A stretch of 64,000 nt of DNA from Fibrobacterota bacterium. Lineage in GTDB: Bacteria > Fibrobacterota > Fibrobacteria > UBA11236. The notes under the pieces are model-generated. The model had not been told where the DNA came from, ran no database searches, and was given only the letters and a program-made list of their open reading frames with translations. Position 1 is the first letter of the stretch. Every line of letters begins with the position of its first letter. The stretch spans positions 1 through 64,000 of the forward strand of contig JAEKLQ010000024.1 in NCBI GenBank assembly GCA_019509785.1, read 5' to 3'. Positions 25,995-36,171 of the stretch are shown one piece after another. Both the position numbers and the translations under genes were made by a program.

Positions 25995-26188
25995 CATACG
26001 CCATGTAGGCCGCTCCGGCCGTTTCGCCGGTATCGGTCCAAGACTCCATCCTCGCTTAGGGGTGGGCGGCGAACGCCCCCGCCCCGTCCCCCCACTAATC
26101 CCGCCGGCGGAGGCCGTTCCCGTCCGGGGACCGCAATTCCTATTTTCGCGTCGGACTATTAGGTTCGGGCCCGCCCGGAAGGACAAAC

Positions 26189-28657
26189 ATGCGCTGCGGA
26201 TATTTCGACGACGAACATCGCGAATACGTGATTACCACCCCCAAGACCCCGGTCAAGTGGATCAATTACCTGGGCACCCTGAAGTTCGGGGGCTTCGTCG
26301 ATCATACCGGCGGCTTGCTGCTCTGCAAGGGCGACCCCGCCCTCAACCGCATCACCAAATACCTCCCCCAATCGCCCGCCAGCCATTTCAAGGGGCAGAC
26401 CCTTTACCTGCGTTGGCGCGAGGATGGGCCGGCCGGCGCCGGGAACGGGCAGGGCGGCGAGCGCTACCATGTCTTTTCCCCTTTCTTCACACCGACCTTG
26501 AAGCCCTTGGAAAGCTTCGAATGCCGCGTGGGCATGGGCTATACGCGCTTCATCTCGCGTTACCGCGGCCTCAAGGTGGAGGCCGTGATGTTCGTGCCCG
26601 AAGGCGAAGCCCTGTACCTGGTGGACGTGACGGTGACCTGCGAGTCCGGCGCGCGCAAGGGCGTGTCCGCCATTCCCGTGTTCGAGTACACCCACTTCGA
26701 CGCCTTGAAGCAATTCACGAATGCGGATTGGGTACCGCAGACCATGCAGAGCCGCATCCGCACCGCCCCCGACGGCTGGCGACTTTTGTCCCAGTACGCC
26801 TTCATGAAGCGTGGCTCAGCGGAGAACTTCCTCACGGCCAGCTTGCCTTTCTCCAGTTTCGAGAGCGATCGCAAACGCTTCCTCGGCGATAACGAGTACG
26901 GCGATTTCTCCGCGCCCCTCTCCCTACAGCAGGATGAATTGTCGAATTACGAAGCCCATCGCGGCGACAACGTGGGCGCTCTGATGTTGAAGCTGGGCGA
27001 TCTCGCCGAAGGGCAGTCGATCCGCTTCACGGTCTTCCTGGGGCAGGAAGCGGATGCGACGGCCGCCTACGCCCGCATCAAGCCTTACTTCCAGCCGGGC
27101 GCCGTGGACGCGAAGCTCAAGACCATGTCCGCCTTCTGGGGGGATTACCTGGCGCAGATGCAGGTGAAGACCCCGGACGCCGCCTTCGACAGCATGGTGA
27201 ACGTGCATAACCCGCGGCAGTGCTTCATGACCAAGAACTGGTCGCGCGATTTGTCCCTCTATCAGCTCGGCTTCGGCGGGCGCGGTATCGGGTTCCGCGA
27301 CAGCTCGCAGGACACCATGGCGGTGATCGGCCATATGCCCGGGGACGCCAAGGATCTATTGCGTAAGCTGCTGGCGGTGCAATTGCCCGAGGGCAAGGCC
27401 ATGCATCAGTTCTACGCTTCGACCATGGAAGCCAACATGGGGGACGCCCGCGAGGGCGAGGATCGGCCCCAATACTACGGCGACGATCACCTGTGGATCG
27501 TGCTGGCGGTGGCCGCCTATCTCAAGGAGACGGGCGATTACGCCTTCCTGGACGAGGTGATTCCCTTCTACGATCTGGCCAAGGGCGGGCATGGCGCCAA
27601 GGGCGCCGCCGGCGCGGCCGGGTCCGCCTCGGTGCTGGAGCATCTGAAGCGCTCGGTGGCCTTCACCCGTACCGACGTGGGCCAACACGGCCTGCCCCAT
27701 CTGGGCTTCGCGGATTGGAACGATACCGTGAACCTGCGCAAGGGAGCGGAGTCCCTCTTCAACGCCAACCTGTACGGCAAGGCCTTGTTGGAACTGATCG
27801 ACCTTGCCAATTTCCAGAGCAACGCGGCGGAGGCGGAGACGTATCGCGCATGGTACGGGGAGATGAAGGATCGCGTGAACAAGCACGCCTGGGACGGGGC
27901 CTGGTGGATCCGCTGGTTCGATTCCGACGGCGCGCCCATCGGATCGGATAAGAACGAGAAGGGGAAGATCTGGACCAACGGCCAGAGTTGGCCGGTGCTT
28001 TCCGGCTTCGCCCCGGAGGACCGCGCCCATGCGGCCCTGGAGTCGGTCAACCGCCTGTTGAACACCGCCGCCGGCATCAAGCTGAGCGCGCCCGGCTACG
28101 ACGGCTTCGATCCCAAGAAGGGCGGCGTCACCACCTATCCGCCGGGAGCCAAAGAGAACAGCGGCATCTTCCTGCACGCCAATCCCTGGGTCATCATCGC
28201 CGAATGCATGATGGGCAACGGCGAGCGGGCCTGGCGCTATTACAACCAGATCAATCCCGCGGCCCGCAACGAGAGCATCGAGACCTTCGAATGCGAGCCC
28301 TACGTGTATCCGCAGAACATCTTGGGCGACGAGCATCCCCAATTCGGGCTGGCCCGCAACAGCTGGCTGTCGGGCACGGCCTCGTGGAGCTACCAGGCGG
28401 CCACCCAGTACATCGCCGGCATCCGCCCTGCGCATGCTGGGCTGATGATCGATCCGTGCATCCCGAAGGCCTGGAGCGGCTTTTCCGCCATGCGTCGCTG
28501 GCGCGGAGCCACCTATGCCATCACGGTGAAGAACCCGTCGGGCGTGAACAAGGGCGTGAAGTCCTTGAGCGTGGACGGGAAGGTCCTGCCCGCGGGGGCG
28601 GCGGTGCCTGCCTTCGGGGATGGGAAGACGCATACCGTCGAGGCGGTGATGGGGTAA
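26189..28657 (+). CDS. GH94 glycoside phosphorylase, cellobiose-phosphorylase type
   Basis: 822 residues, the size of characterised cellobiose phosphorylases. The N-terminus MRCGYFDDEHREYVITTPKT is nearly diagnostic for the cellobiose/chitobiose phosphorylase branch. The (alpha/alpha)6 catalytic part has RDSSQDTMAVIGHMP, GDDHLWIVLAVAAY and GLPHLGFADWNDTVNL with the catalytic Asp in ADWND (residues 508-512). The C-terminal SGTASWSYQAATQYIAGIRP is also typical. It has no signal peptide, so it acts in the cytosol, splitting imported cellobiose or a related disaccharide with phosphate to glucose-1-phosphate and a sugar. A GGAAGG ribosome site precedes the ATG. Disaccharide specificity cannot be fixed from sequence. 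Confidence 0.88.
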   Translation: MRCGYFDDEHREYVITTPKTPVKWINYLGTLKFGGFVDHTGGLLLCKGDPALNRITKYLPQSPASHFKGQTLYLRWREDGPAGAGNGQGGERYHVFSPFFTPTLKPLESFECRVGMGYTRFISRYRGLKVEAVMFVPEGEALYLVDVTVTCESGARKGVSAIPVFEYTHFDALKQFTNADWVPQTMQSRIRTAPDGWRLLSQYAFMKRGSAENFLTASLPFSSFESDRKRFLGDNEYGDFSAPLSLQQDELSNYEAHRGDNVGALMLKLGDLAEGQSIRFTVFLGQEADATAAYARIKPYFQPGAVDAKLKTMSAFWGDYLAQMQVKTPDAAFDSMVNVHNPRQCFMTKNWSRDLSLYQLGFGGRGIGFRDSSQDTMAVIGHMPGDAKDLLRKLLAVQLPEGKAMHQFYASTMEANMGDAREGEDRPQYYGDDHLWIVLAVAAYLKETGDYAFLDEVIPFYDLAKGGHGAKGAAGAAGSASVLEHLKRSVAFTRTDVGQHGLPHLGFADWNDTVNLRKGAESLFNANLYGKALLELIDLANFQSNAAEAETYRAWYGEMKDRVNKHAWDGAWWIRWFDSDGAPIGSDKNEKGKIWTNGQSWPVLSGFAPEDRAHAALESVNRLLNTAAGIKLSAPGYDGFDPKKGGVTTYPPGAKENSGIFLHANPWVIIAECMMGNGERAWRYYNQINPAARNESIETFECEPYVYPQNILGDEHPQFGLARNSWLSGTASWSYQAATQYIAGIRPAHAGLMIDPCIPKAWSGFSAMRRWRGATYAITVKNPSGVNKGVKSLSVDGKVLPAGAAVPAFGDGKTHTVEAVMG

Positions 28658-28686
28658 GGGACGCGCCCGCAGGGGTAGCGCCGGGG

Positions 28687-30711
28687 TTACGGGTGCGGAT
28701 TCGCGGCGGATGGCGCCTTGCCGAGCGAACGGCCGCGGGCGTCCCGGATGGCTTCCCCGGGGATCCCATTGAAACCGACGCTCCCGGACAAGAGCGTCCA
28801 CCGTGCCGGCCGCTTCCCCGTTTCCCGCGGGCGGGGAACGAATCCCGAGCCGGTGCTGTCCACGGGAATGCGCCATACGCCCGTATCCCTTGTCGCATAG
28901 AGAAATCCATCCTCGGCGGCAAGGGCGGTCACGATTTTGAGATCGAGCCCGTCCATCGTCCCGAATCCGTGGGCGGAAGGCAAGTCCGTTTCGAATCCTT
29001 GGTTCATCGCGCTCCAAGCCCCGTCGTTACGCGATACGGCCACGCCCGAATCGGTGGCCGCGAAGACGGATTGGCCCACCTCCAGCAAGGCGTGGATGCG
29101 CCCGAAGGCGGAGGAATCGGCCACCTTCAACCAGGTCGCCCCCGAATCTGCCGAGCGCCATATCGCCTTCCCCGCAGTCCCGATCAAAACGGCGGAGCCT
29201 TGCGATGCCAGGATAGCCAAGCCGGAAAACGGCCTGGAAGGCACGGGCATCCATACCCGGCCGCCAGCGTCGTAACGCAGGAGGGAATCACGGACGATGG
29301 CATAGGGGACGCCGGCGCAGAGGGCCATCCCGTTCGGTACCAACGGGGGCGGATCGGGGGGCGGCGGTTGACCCGCCCGCGGGGGCGACAGCAATTTCAG
29401 GAAGGTCCCGTCCGGCATCGAGCCGGTAAGAAACAGGTCCGGACCCAGTTTGACGAAACTCGTTCGGGAAACGGGAGAGCCCAATTCCGAGGCGGTATAA
29501 AGCCGTCGCCAGACCGTCCCTCCGTCGTCGGAACGGTATAGCGCGGGCTCGGTGGAGATGCAGAATAGGATTCCTCCGGCGCCCGCGATGGAACTCGGAT
29601 TCGGGGAGGGCAGGAGATGCCAATGGCGGCCCTGATCTCCGGAGCCATAGCTCCTATACGAGCAGATCGCGACCAGTCGGCCCGGGCCTGCGGCCGCCAG
29701 GTTGCGGGTACCGATGATGCCGATGCCGGCATTTTCGCCCGACCAGGTCCGCCCGAAATCGGAGGACCGATACACGCCGTCCGAGCTCCCCGCGAAGAGG
29801 TCATCCCCGATCCCCACCAGGCCTCCCTCCATAAGGTTTCCTTGGAGATCAGGAGAACCGGAATCACGGCTCCAGGATTCCCCCGCATCGGATGAAGAAA
29901 ACAAACCGCCCGGGTATCGTTCCGCGAAGAGCCGGGATCCGAAGCCGGCCAGGGAGGTGAAACCGCCGGAATCACCCGCTCCCGCCACCGATAGCCTCAC
30001 CCAGGAGGCGCCGCTGTCGCGGGAACGGTAGACCTCTAGCTCCGTCATGGCGAAAACCAAAGGAGGCTGGGCGAGGACGGCTAGTACGGAGGTGTCCTTC
30101 GGTTCCGGCCAGCTGGAGCTCCAAGTGCGGCCACGGTCCTTGGAAAGGCGGATGCCCGCGGCTCCCGCTATATAGGCGCAGTCCCCATCCATGGCCAATA
30201 CCGATCCACGCTGGCCCAAGCTGATCCACCCGGCCCTTTGCGCCGCGTTTCCCGAATCCATACGGGTCCAATGGCCGCCTTGATCGAGGGATTGGTACAC
30301 CTTAACCGAATCGGTTACGACCAGGAGGCCGCCCCAGCCGAAAGCGATGGCGCCGAGGCTGGTATCGGTCCCGAGGCCCGTATTCGCCCTGCGCCAAACC
30401 GATCCTTCGCCGGGATGGATGCTCACGCCGTGCCCATCCGCGTTGTACAGGGTGTCCCCCCGGGCGACCATGTCGCGGGCGAAATAGGTAGCGGGGGCAT
30501 CGGATCCCGTGTAGCGCCAGGTGGCGCCGCGATCCTTGGATTGGAGGATCGGGTATTCGCCGGTGGACGCGAACAGGGAGATCCCATCGGTGGCCAATCG
30601 GCGAACGGCGGGGCCCGCGGGCCCGTTGGTAGGGACCCATTGGGCGGCGGCAGCCAACGGCAGACCCAAGATCAACCACGCGAAAAATCGCTTAGGATGG
30701 GAAATGGCCAT
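28687..30711 (-). CDS. Secreted BNR-repeat (sortilin/YCF48-like) beta-propeller protein
   Basis: 674 residues with a signal peptide ending AAAQW. About ten S/T-x-D-x-G-x-x-W 'Asp-box' repeats are visible, including SKDRGATW, SLDQGGHW, SKDRGRTW, SRDSGASW, SSDAGESW, SSDFGRTW, GSGDQGRHW, SDDGGTVW and SADSGATW. They would form one or two beta-propellers. No sialidase active-site arginine triad was evident, so binding or assembly is likelier than catalysis. It starts three bases after the CapA-like gene stop, as the third gene of a minus-strand operon. Confidence 0.75.
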   Translation of the reverse strand: MAISHPKRFFAWLILGLPLAAAAQWVPTNGPAGPAVRRLATDGISLFASTGEYPILQSKDRGATWRYTGSDAPATYFARDMVARGDTLYNADGHGVSIHPGEGSVWRRANTGLGTDTSLGAIAFGWGGLLVVTDSVKVYQSLDQGGHWTRMDSGNAAQRAGWISLGQRGSVLAMDGDCAYIAGAAGIRLSKDRGRTWSSSWPEPKDTSVLAVLAQPPLVFAMTELEVYRSRDSGASWVRLSVAGAGDSGGFTSLAGFGSRLFAERYPGGLFSSSDAGESWSRDSGSPDLQGNLMEGGLVGIGDDLFAGSSDGVYRSSDFGRTWSGENAGIGIIGTRNLAAAGPGRLVAICSYRSYGSGDQGRHWHLLPSPNPSSIAGAGGILFCISTEPALYRSDDGGTVWRRLYTASELGSPVSRTSFVKLGPDLFLTGSMPDGTFLKLLSPPRAGQPPPPDPPPLVPNGMALCAGVPYAIVRDSLLRYDAGGRVWMPVPSRPFSGLAILASQGSAVLIGTAGKAIWRSADSGATWLKVADSSAFGRIHALLEVGQSVFAATDSGVAVSRNDGAWSAMNQGFETDLPSAHGFGTMDGLDLKIVTALAAEDGFLYATRDTGVWRIPVDSTGSGFVPRPRETGKRPARWTLLSGSVGFNGIPGEAIRDARGRSLGKAPSAANPHP

Positions 30712-30714
30712 TTA

Positions 30715-32247
30715 TCAGTCTCCGGAGGAGGGCGGTAGACTAGAATCTAATTGCCTCGCCGACTTTGCCGTCTCCTCTCCAGCAAACCCGCCGAGCTCCG
30801 CCCGGCACGCCTTCACCAGCGCCCCATCCGCCGCCAGGGAAAACCCGAAGCCGTTCCAGCGGTAGGCGGCCACCCGGGTCGTCCGCACGGTCGGATCCGG
30901 AACCAGAAACGAATCTCCCCGATGCAGGGCGCAAAGAACTCCCGGTTCCGAAGGCAAGGGCGTCGCATCCAGGAGCGGCCAGGCCAGTCCCGATCCGCGC
31001 CACTTGGCCACCGGTCCCGCAGGTCCCAATCGGTATACGTAGGGGCGGGGCGCCGTTTCCCGATCGAGGCTGGAGTAATGCCGCTCGAGCGCGAAAAGGT
31101 ATTCACCGGAATCGCCGCGCAATCGGAAGGGGCTGGCGCAAAGCAGTTCCGATGCCGGAGTGCTCCAGCGAACGCGACGGCCTTCCGCGCCCGGCCTTGA
31201 CCATTCCAAGTAGGCCGTGTCGTTGCGCCATATGCTCTCTACGATAGCCAGGGGATGCGGGCGGACGGGAACGGAATCGGCGCAATGCAGCAAGGAAGCC
31301 GCATTATCGGCCCCGTACGCATCGGGTGGCCGCGGGAAGAAGCCATCGGCCTCGGCTTCGGTCTTGCGGGACCGGCATACGAATCCCTTGGCTTCCAAGC
31401 GGCAGTCCGCCACTTCTCCATGCCGCGTATCCGGATACTTCTGATCGAATAGGTGGTTGCCGAGGGAATAGAAGACGGGAATCCCGGCCACGCAGGTATC
31501 GGGCTGGACCACGTGGGGATGCGCGCCCAGGATGAGGTCGGCGCCGCGGCTGGCGAGCCAACGCGCGCCCGCGATTTGATCCTCCCCCGGCCAATCCCGC
31601 AGCTCGCCGCCCCAATGCATGAACACGATCACGCGTTCGGCGAAGGCCCGGGCGAAACGCAGCTTGCGTCCCTCGGCCAGGCCCGGCAGGGTTTGCGCGC
31701 GGCCGTCCTTGCCGGGGATCAAGGTCATGGCCACGAAGGCGACGGCGCGCCCGTCGATCACGCGGAAGAGGGGCGAATCCTCGAAGCCCACGGGGAGCAT
31801 CCCGTGGGCCCGCAAGGCCCCCCGCGTGCGCGAGAATCCCGCGGGCCCCAAGTCGAAGGCATGGTTGTTGGCCATCGAGAGCGCGGTGAAACCCGCGTTC
31901 CGCATGTCTTCCAGCAGGCTATCCGGGATGGCGAAGCAGGGACCGGGCGCCGGGGAACACTCCGAGGCCGGGCCCACCGCGCCTTCCAGGTTCCCCATCA
32001 CCCAATCCGCGCCTTGCAAAAACGGCGTCCAATCCCGCCACGGGGAGATCCCGCGATCATTCCTTTCACGGATCACGCCACGGGCCAGCAGGACGTCCCC
32101 GACGAAGACGAACCGCGGGTTTTCCGGGGCGGCCTGCGCTGGCGCCTTGGTTCGCGAGGGAGCGGGAGGCGAAGCGGGCGCCAGATGGGCGAGCGCGACG
32201 GACAGCGCCATCAAGCCCCGCGTCAGAACGGCGCGCGCGGCGGGCAT
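30715..32247 (-). CDS. CapA-like (PgsA/CapA metallophosphatase-fold) secreted protein
   Basis: 510 residues from the ATG at 32247, beginning with a signal peptide. The CapA fold occupies about residues 45-290: FVFVGDVLLARGV, WVMGNLEGAV, ALSMANNHAFDLGPAGF, FMHWGGE and ILGAHPHVVQP, with FYSLGNHLFDQ near its end. These are the metal-binding motifs of the family associated with poly-gamma-glutamate capsule synthesis. The ~220-residue C-terminal part is unassigned and may be specific to this operon. It overlaps the DUF3160 gene by 25 bases. No capB/capC partners are present, so a different secreted substrate is likely. Confidence 0.82.
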   Translation of the reverse strand: MPAARAVLTRGLMALSVALAHLAPASPPAPSRTKAPAQAAPENPRFVFVGDVLLARGVIRERNDRGISPWRDWTPFLQGADWVMGNLEGAVGPASECSPAPGPCFAIPDSLLEDMRNAGFTALSMANNHAFDLGPAGFSRTRGALRAHGMLPVGFEDSPLFRVIDGRAVAFVAMTLIPGKDGRAQTLPGLAEGRKLRFARAFAERVIVFMHWGGELRDWPGEDQIAGARWLASRGADLILGAHPHVVQPDTCVAGIPVFYSLGNHLFDQKYPDTRHGEVADCRLEAKGFVCRSRKTEAEADGFFPRPPDAYGADNAASLLHCADSVPVRPHPLAIVESIWRNDTAYLEWSRPGAEGRRVRWSTPASELLCASPFRLRGDSGEYLFALERHYSSLDRETAPRPYVYRLGPAGPVAKWRGSGLAWPLLDATPLPSEPGVLCALHRGDSFLVPDPTVRTTRVAAYRWNGFGFSLAADGALVKACRAELGGFAGEETAKSARQLDSSLPPSSGD

Positions 32248-35030
32248 CTGAGAGATCGGTTCGTGATGAAGGGCCGGATCCAATCCGGTCGATTGCGTTT
32301 GACGAGCTCGGCCTGCCATTCCTTGTCGTCGTACAGATGCGGGCCCGCGAATTCGTAGTAGGAATAGACCGCGCCCTTCACCATCTCCCGCCTTCCGAAG
32401 TAAGGAACCATCTGATCCCATTCCAGCGGATGCCCTACCGCCGCGAACCGGTAGCCGTCGGGGCCCGAGGCTACGTCGATGATCTTGGGGATGGGGTCCG
32501 GATTGATCAATCCATCGTCTTCCGATCCGATCGATTTGTACAACAGAAAATGGTGCTCCGCCACGCGGCCGATGGTGAGGATGTCCTCGTATTCGGAGTC
32601 GTCCAGCGCTACCCCATGCAGTTCCTTATCCGCGATCTCCTGCATCCGCCGGGCCGCCAGTGCGGAAGCCAGCAAACGCTCGCGTAGCCCTTTTCCCAAC
32701 GCCCTGTCCGCTTCCGGAGCGCCCGGCCTCGCCGCCGGCACCTTGGCGGCCGTGGCTTCGAATAGGCCGGCCAAGGCGGCGAAGGTAAGCGGGTCGGGTT
32801 CCACGAACCCCCGCGGGGGCCGCTGGATCATCTCTTCATATCCGCCTTCCCCGCATTCGGCTCCGGTCCGCTCATTGACCAACACGGTGGCGTGGCGCAA
32901 GGTGGCCCAGGACGCCAGCCCGGTTTGTAAACGCTTGGCGGGCCAGGTCCGCCAGTCGGCCGCGCCCCCGGGAAGGGCCGGGGCATCGGCCCATTGCGTG
33001 CGCAGCGCGCCCATCCAACGGTCATACAGATTGGCCGAATCGTCTTCGGGCGGCCAAGGCCGGGTACGCAACTCCCGCAGCACCGCGTCGAGGTTGGGAT
33101 ACGCCGCCCTATCCTCCGCCAACACGGTGAGCGCGAGGGGATTCCCCAGGGCGGCCGGAAGGTCGACGCCGGCAGACAACACCCGCTGGCCTTTGGGCCC
33201 CATGATCTGCCTTTCCGGTGGCCAGCTTTTATGGTATACGGTGGAGTTGAGGATCTCATTGTCCATGCCCCAGGAAAGCGGGAACACGGCGGGACGGGGC
33301 GCGCCCCCGAAGGCGGGCCGGATCGCCATGCCCTCGTCCCAGACCAGGGGCGAGCGGGATGGGGCGATGAAGGATCGGTAAGGATGGATCCAGGCGAGCG
33401 CCTTCGCTTTCAAATCCGGGGGCGCGGACCGGAGTTCGGCGAGGCGAACGGTGTCGCTGGCCAAACGGGTCAGGTACATGAAGCCTTTGAAATAAGCCCG
33501 GAACTCGTCATCGGACGCGTAATGCCCGCGGGGTTTCAGTTCCCCGTAATCGACGCTCCCGCCCAGCAGCCTGGACGAGAAGGATCCCTGCGCCGCGAGA
33601 ATGCGGGGCGCTTCCCCGAAGGCGTCCGTGCGGCCGGCCTTAAAGGCCGCCAAGGCCCCGAATACGCCGTCCCAATAGGATCGCGGAGCCTGCCGCCGGT
33701 AATATTCCGAAGCGGCCGTTATGAAATCCCAGAACGCATGCAAAGTGCTCTTCCGCTCCGCCAAGGTAAACACGCCCTCATAGGCGGCGGCGTAGACCTC
33801 CCAGAAGATATCGGTGGTCACCAGGTAGGGACGCGTCGGGATTTCGCGATCATATCCATCCCCGCAACCGTAATTCTCGGTATCGTACAGGTTGTACATC
33901 TGCGCGAAGTCTGAATTCCGGAACAGGGCGCCGGCGGAGATCAGGCTTTTCTGGTCTTCCGGCGTTTCGGCGAACATCCAGGCATTGACGACGTCCGCCA
34001 GCGGGACCTTCACGGGGATGTAGGCCAAAACGTTTTCCGCGGCGAGCACCCCGAGCAGCCCTTTCCCGTCCGGAGTAGAAGAGGGCGTGAAGGCGAACGA
34101 GGACGCGGGCGCCAGCGTGCCCTGGGAGCGCCCGTCGCGGCCCAACAATTCCACTCCCGGCTTTCCAGGACGCCAATGCAAGAGTCCCATCCCGTTAGGG
34201 GTAGCGGTGAGGGTACCCCCGCAGGGCTTTCCGGGAACGGCATGGCTGTTCGCCCAGCCTTTGTAATACTCGGCGACCTCGAAGCATCCGGCGGAATCCT
34301 GCCAGAGCATAAGATGCCCGGCGGGATGGAAACCCAGGGGCAGGGCATAGGCGGCGATGAGCTGGCTGGGCGCCTCCTCATCCTTTATATTGCCGGTGAC
34401 GGTCAAGGCGCTGCCGATCGCCTGATAGGGCGACTTCCCGTACTCGGTGATGCTGCGGATGGCGTAACCCGCCGTTCCCTTGGCGCCGAAGAACAGACGG
34501 TAAGCGAGGGAGTCGCGGCCTTGCCCGGTGATGAAGGGCCGAGGACCCGCCACCAGGCGTCGCAGGGCGTTGCCCGTAGCATAAATGCATTCCGGCGGCT
34601 TCCCTGGCGCTGCCGGATCCCAGGCCAGGATGACGGAAACTGCCGCCTTCCCCACCTTTCGGCCCAACAGGAAAAGCCCTACCCCGAGAGGATGCCACGC
34701 CAACGATTGCAGGCGCACATCGGGAGGTACCGGCCAACCCGAGTCCGGTTTGGCGGCGGTGAAATCCCACATCCGGATCGTTTGCCTGCCGCCTGCCGAT
34801 TCGATCAGGACGGCCGCCCGGCCTCCGCGGGGATCTGCGTCCAGATCGACCACCTTGTCGCCCGGAGCCAAGGGTAAGCGCGTGGCGGAATCGGGCGAGG
34901 GGCTGACGCTGGGTTCGGGCAGACCCGAGAAATCGCCCCCGCGCGCGAAGGCGGGGAAGCATAGGGCCAGGACGCAAATCCAGAAGGGAATGCGCGAGGC
35001 CGGGCGCGCGAACGGCGGATGTTTTCCCAT
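32223..35030 (-). CDS. DUF3160 family secreted protein
   Basis: 935 residues from the ATG at 35030, which begins a signal peptide (ASRIPFWICVLALCFPAFARG). A beta-propeller-like N-terminal third is followed by the DUF3160 region from about residue 330. The family patterns are RPYLVTTDIFWEVYAAAYEGVF, NLYDRWMGALR and LQTGLASWATLRHATVLV. Near the C-terminus it has a VEPDPLTFAALAGLF segment as in the family. DUF3160 function is unknown. It heads the operon with the CapA-like and BNR genes. Open frame upstream of 35030 is opposite a lipoprotein gene and was excluded. Confidence 0.75.
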   Translation of the reverse strand: MGKHPPFARPASRIPFWICVLALCFPAFARGGDFSGLPEPSVSPSPDSATRLPLAPGDKVVDLDADPRGGRAAVLIESAGGRQTIRMWDFTAAKPDSGWPVPPDVRLQSLAWHPLGVGLFLLGRKVGKAAVSVILAWDPAAPGKPPECIYATGNALRRLVAGPRPFITGQGRDSLAYRLFFGAKGTAGYAIRSITEYGKSPYQAIGSALTVTGNIKDEEAPSQLIAAYALPLGFHPAGHLMLWQDSAGCFEVAEYYKGWANSHAVPGKPCGGTLTATPNGMGLLHWRPGKPGVELLGRDGRSQGTLAPASSFAFTPSSTPDGKGLLGVLAAENVLAYIPVKVPLADVVNAWMFAETPEDQKSLISAGALFRNSDFAQMYNLYDTENYGCGDGYDREIPTRPYLVTTDIFWEVYAAAYEGVFTLAERKSTLHAFWDFITAASEYYRRQAPRSYWDGVFGALAAFKAGRTDAFGEAPRILAAQGSFSSRLLGGSVDYGELKPRGHYASDDEFRAYFKGFMYLTRLASDTVRLAELRSAPPDLKAKALAWIHPYRSFIAPSRSPLVWDEGMAIRPAFGGAPRPAVFPLSWGMDNEILNSTVYHKSWPPERQIMGPKGQRVLSAGVDLPAALGNPLALTVLAEDRAAYPNLDAVLRELRTRPWPPEDDSANLYDRWMGALRTQWADAPALPGGAADWRTWPAKRLQTGLASWATLRHATVLVNERTGAECGEGGYEEMIQRPPRGFVEPDPLTFAALAGLFEATAAKVPAARPGAPEADRALGKGLRERLLASALAARRMQEIADKELHGVALDDSEYEDILTIGRVAEHHFLLYKSIGSEDDGLINPDPIPKIIDVASGPDGYRFAAVGHPLEWDQMVPYFGRREMVKGAVYSYYEFAGPHLYDDKEWQAELVKRNRPDWIRPFITNRSLRCPPRAPF

Positions 35031-35241
35031 GGGACTCCCGAATGCGATGAATGCGCCGTGAAAAGATAGATCGGATCCGTGCCTAAGGCGAACCCCTATC
35101 CCCCGACCCCAGAATGACATACGACGCCCCCCGGCGGAAATAAACTGCCGCCACCCCCTTACCTTTCGGGCGCGCCGGCCGATATCCTTGTGAAGCGAAT
35201 CACGGATCGACCCGCACACCCTATTCCTCGGAGACGCACGG

Positions 35242-36171
35242 ATGCCGAACCGCCGGAGACCTTTCCCATTTATTGTCCTGGACTTTCCCAGGGCGTTCTC
35301 CTTGGACCCCCAAGCCATCGGGGCCTGCATGCTCTTCGCCGGCCTCGTCGCCGCGCTGACCAGTTGCGGCACGGCCCCTGCCGAGCCCACGGTCGATGCC
35401 ACCAAGGTGCCGCAGGCCCAATGCAACACTACGGTCGTCCTCGGCAAGGTCGGCGCCCTCGCCAAGACCGACGCCATCTCCCTGTCCAAGCTCATCATCG
35501 TGGGCGTCTCGGCGGCCACCCCGCCCGACACCATCCGGGACACATCCACCGTTTCCGGGAACTCCCAGGTTACGGTAACCCGGACGTTTACCTTGAAGCC
35601 GCTGCGCAACTGGACGTTCACGGCCACCAGCAAGGATTCCAAGGACTCGGTGGTCCACCAGGGTTCCACCGCCGCTTTCTACGTCAAGCCCGCCGATACC
35701 GCGGTGGTGAGCCTTAGCCTGGTCTCCCGCTTCGCCATGTACCAGGCCAATTTCAACACCCTGCCCGACAGCATCGCCTCGGCGACGGCGGGCACGGGCA
35801 AGGACGTGGTGAAATTCAAGCGCCTGGTCATGAAACTGGACGGCGTCATCAAGGCGGACTCCTCCGCTTCCGCGTACTACCCGGCCCTGCAAACCGTCAG
35901 CCTGTACTTCGATTACGTGGGAATCGGCAGCCATGCGGTGGTGCTCGAAGCCTACGGGGACGTCAATACCGCCACCAACACCCTCCTCTACACGGGCACG
36001 ACCACCTTTACCGTCTCGGCGGGCACCGACGATACCAAATCGGTGACCCTGGGCTGGGTGGGCCCGACCACCGGGTCCAGCAAGATTTCCGTCACCTTGG
36101 GTAAGGTCGGGAAAATAAACGTCAATGGCACTTTGCCGGGCACCGTGCTGCTGAAAGGAGCCGCCCAATGA
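35242..36171 (+). CDS. Hypothetical lipoprotein, first of a coupled pair
   Basis: 309 residues. After an unusually long basic N-terminus, a hydrophobic stretch ends in the lipobox LTSCG, giving an N-terminal Cys near residue 42. The mature part is Thr/Ser/Val-rich beta-sheet sequence with no recognised domain. A start closer to the signal (ATG at 35329) is possible. The 211 bases upstream, shared with the divergent DUF3160 gene, showed no clear promoter. Its stop overlaps the ATG of the next lipoprotein (ATGA), implying co-expression and probably partnership at the outer membrane. Confidence 0.65.
   Translation: MPNRRRPFPFIVLDFPRAFSLDPQAIGACMLFAGLVAALTSCGTAPAEPTVDATKVPQAQCNTTVVLGKVGALAKTDAISLSKLIIVGVSAATPPDTIRDTSTVSGNSQVTVTRTFTLKPLRNWTFTATSKDSKDSVVHQGSTAAFYVKPADTAVVSLSLVSRFAMYQANFNTLPDSIASATAGTGKDVVKFKRLVMKLDGVIKADSSASAYYPALQTVSLYFDYVGIGSHAVVLEAYGDVNTATNTLLYTGTTTFTVSAGTDDTKSVTLGWVGPTTGSSKISVTLGKVGKINVNGTLPGTVLLKGAAQ

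Noticed and set aside
27356-29017. 553-residue minus-strand frame opposite the GH94 gene
   Set aside because: Its Arg/Gly/Pro-rich translation with no motif lies opposite a well-supported phosphorylase. It is a composition artefact.
32223-35669. 1148-residue version of the DUF3160 protein
   Set aside because: The extra N-terminus lies opposite the lipoprotein gene at 35242 and precedes the signal peptide that begins at 35030.
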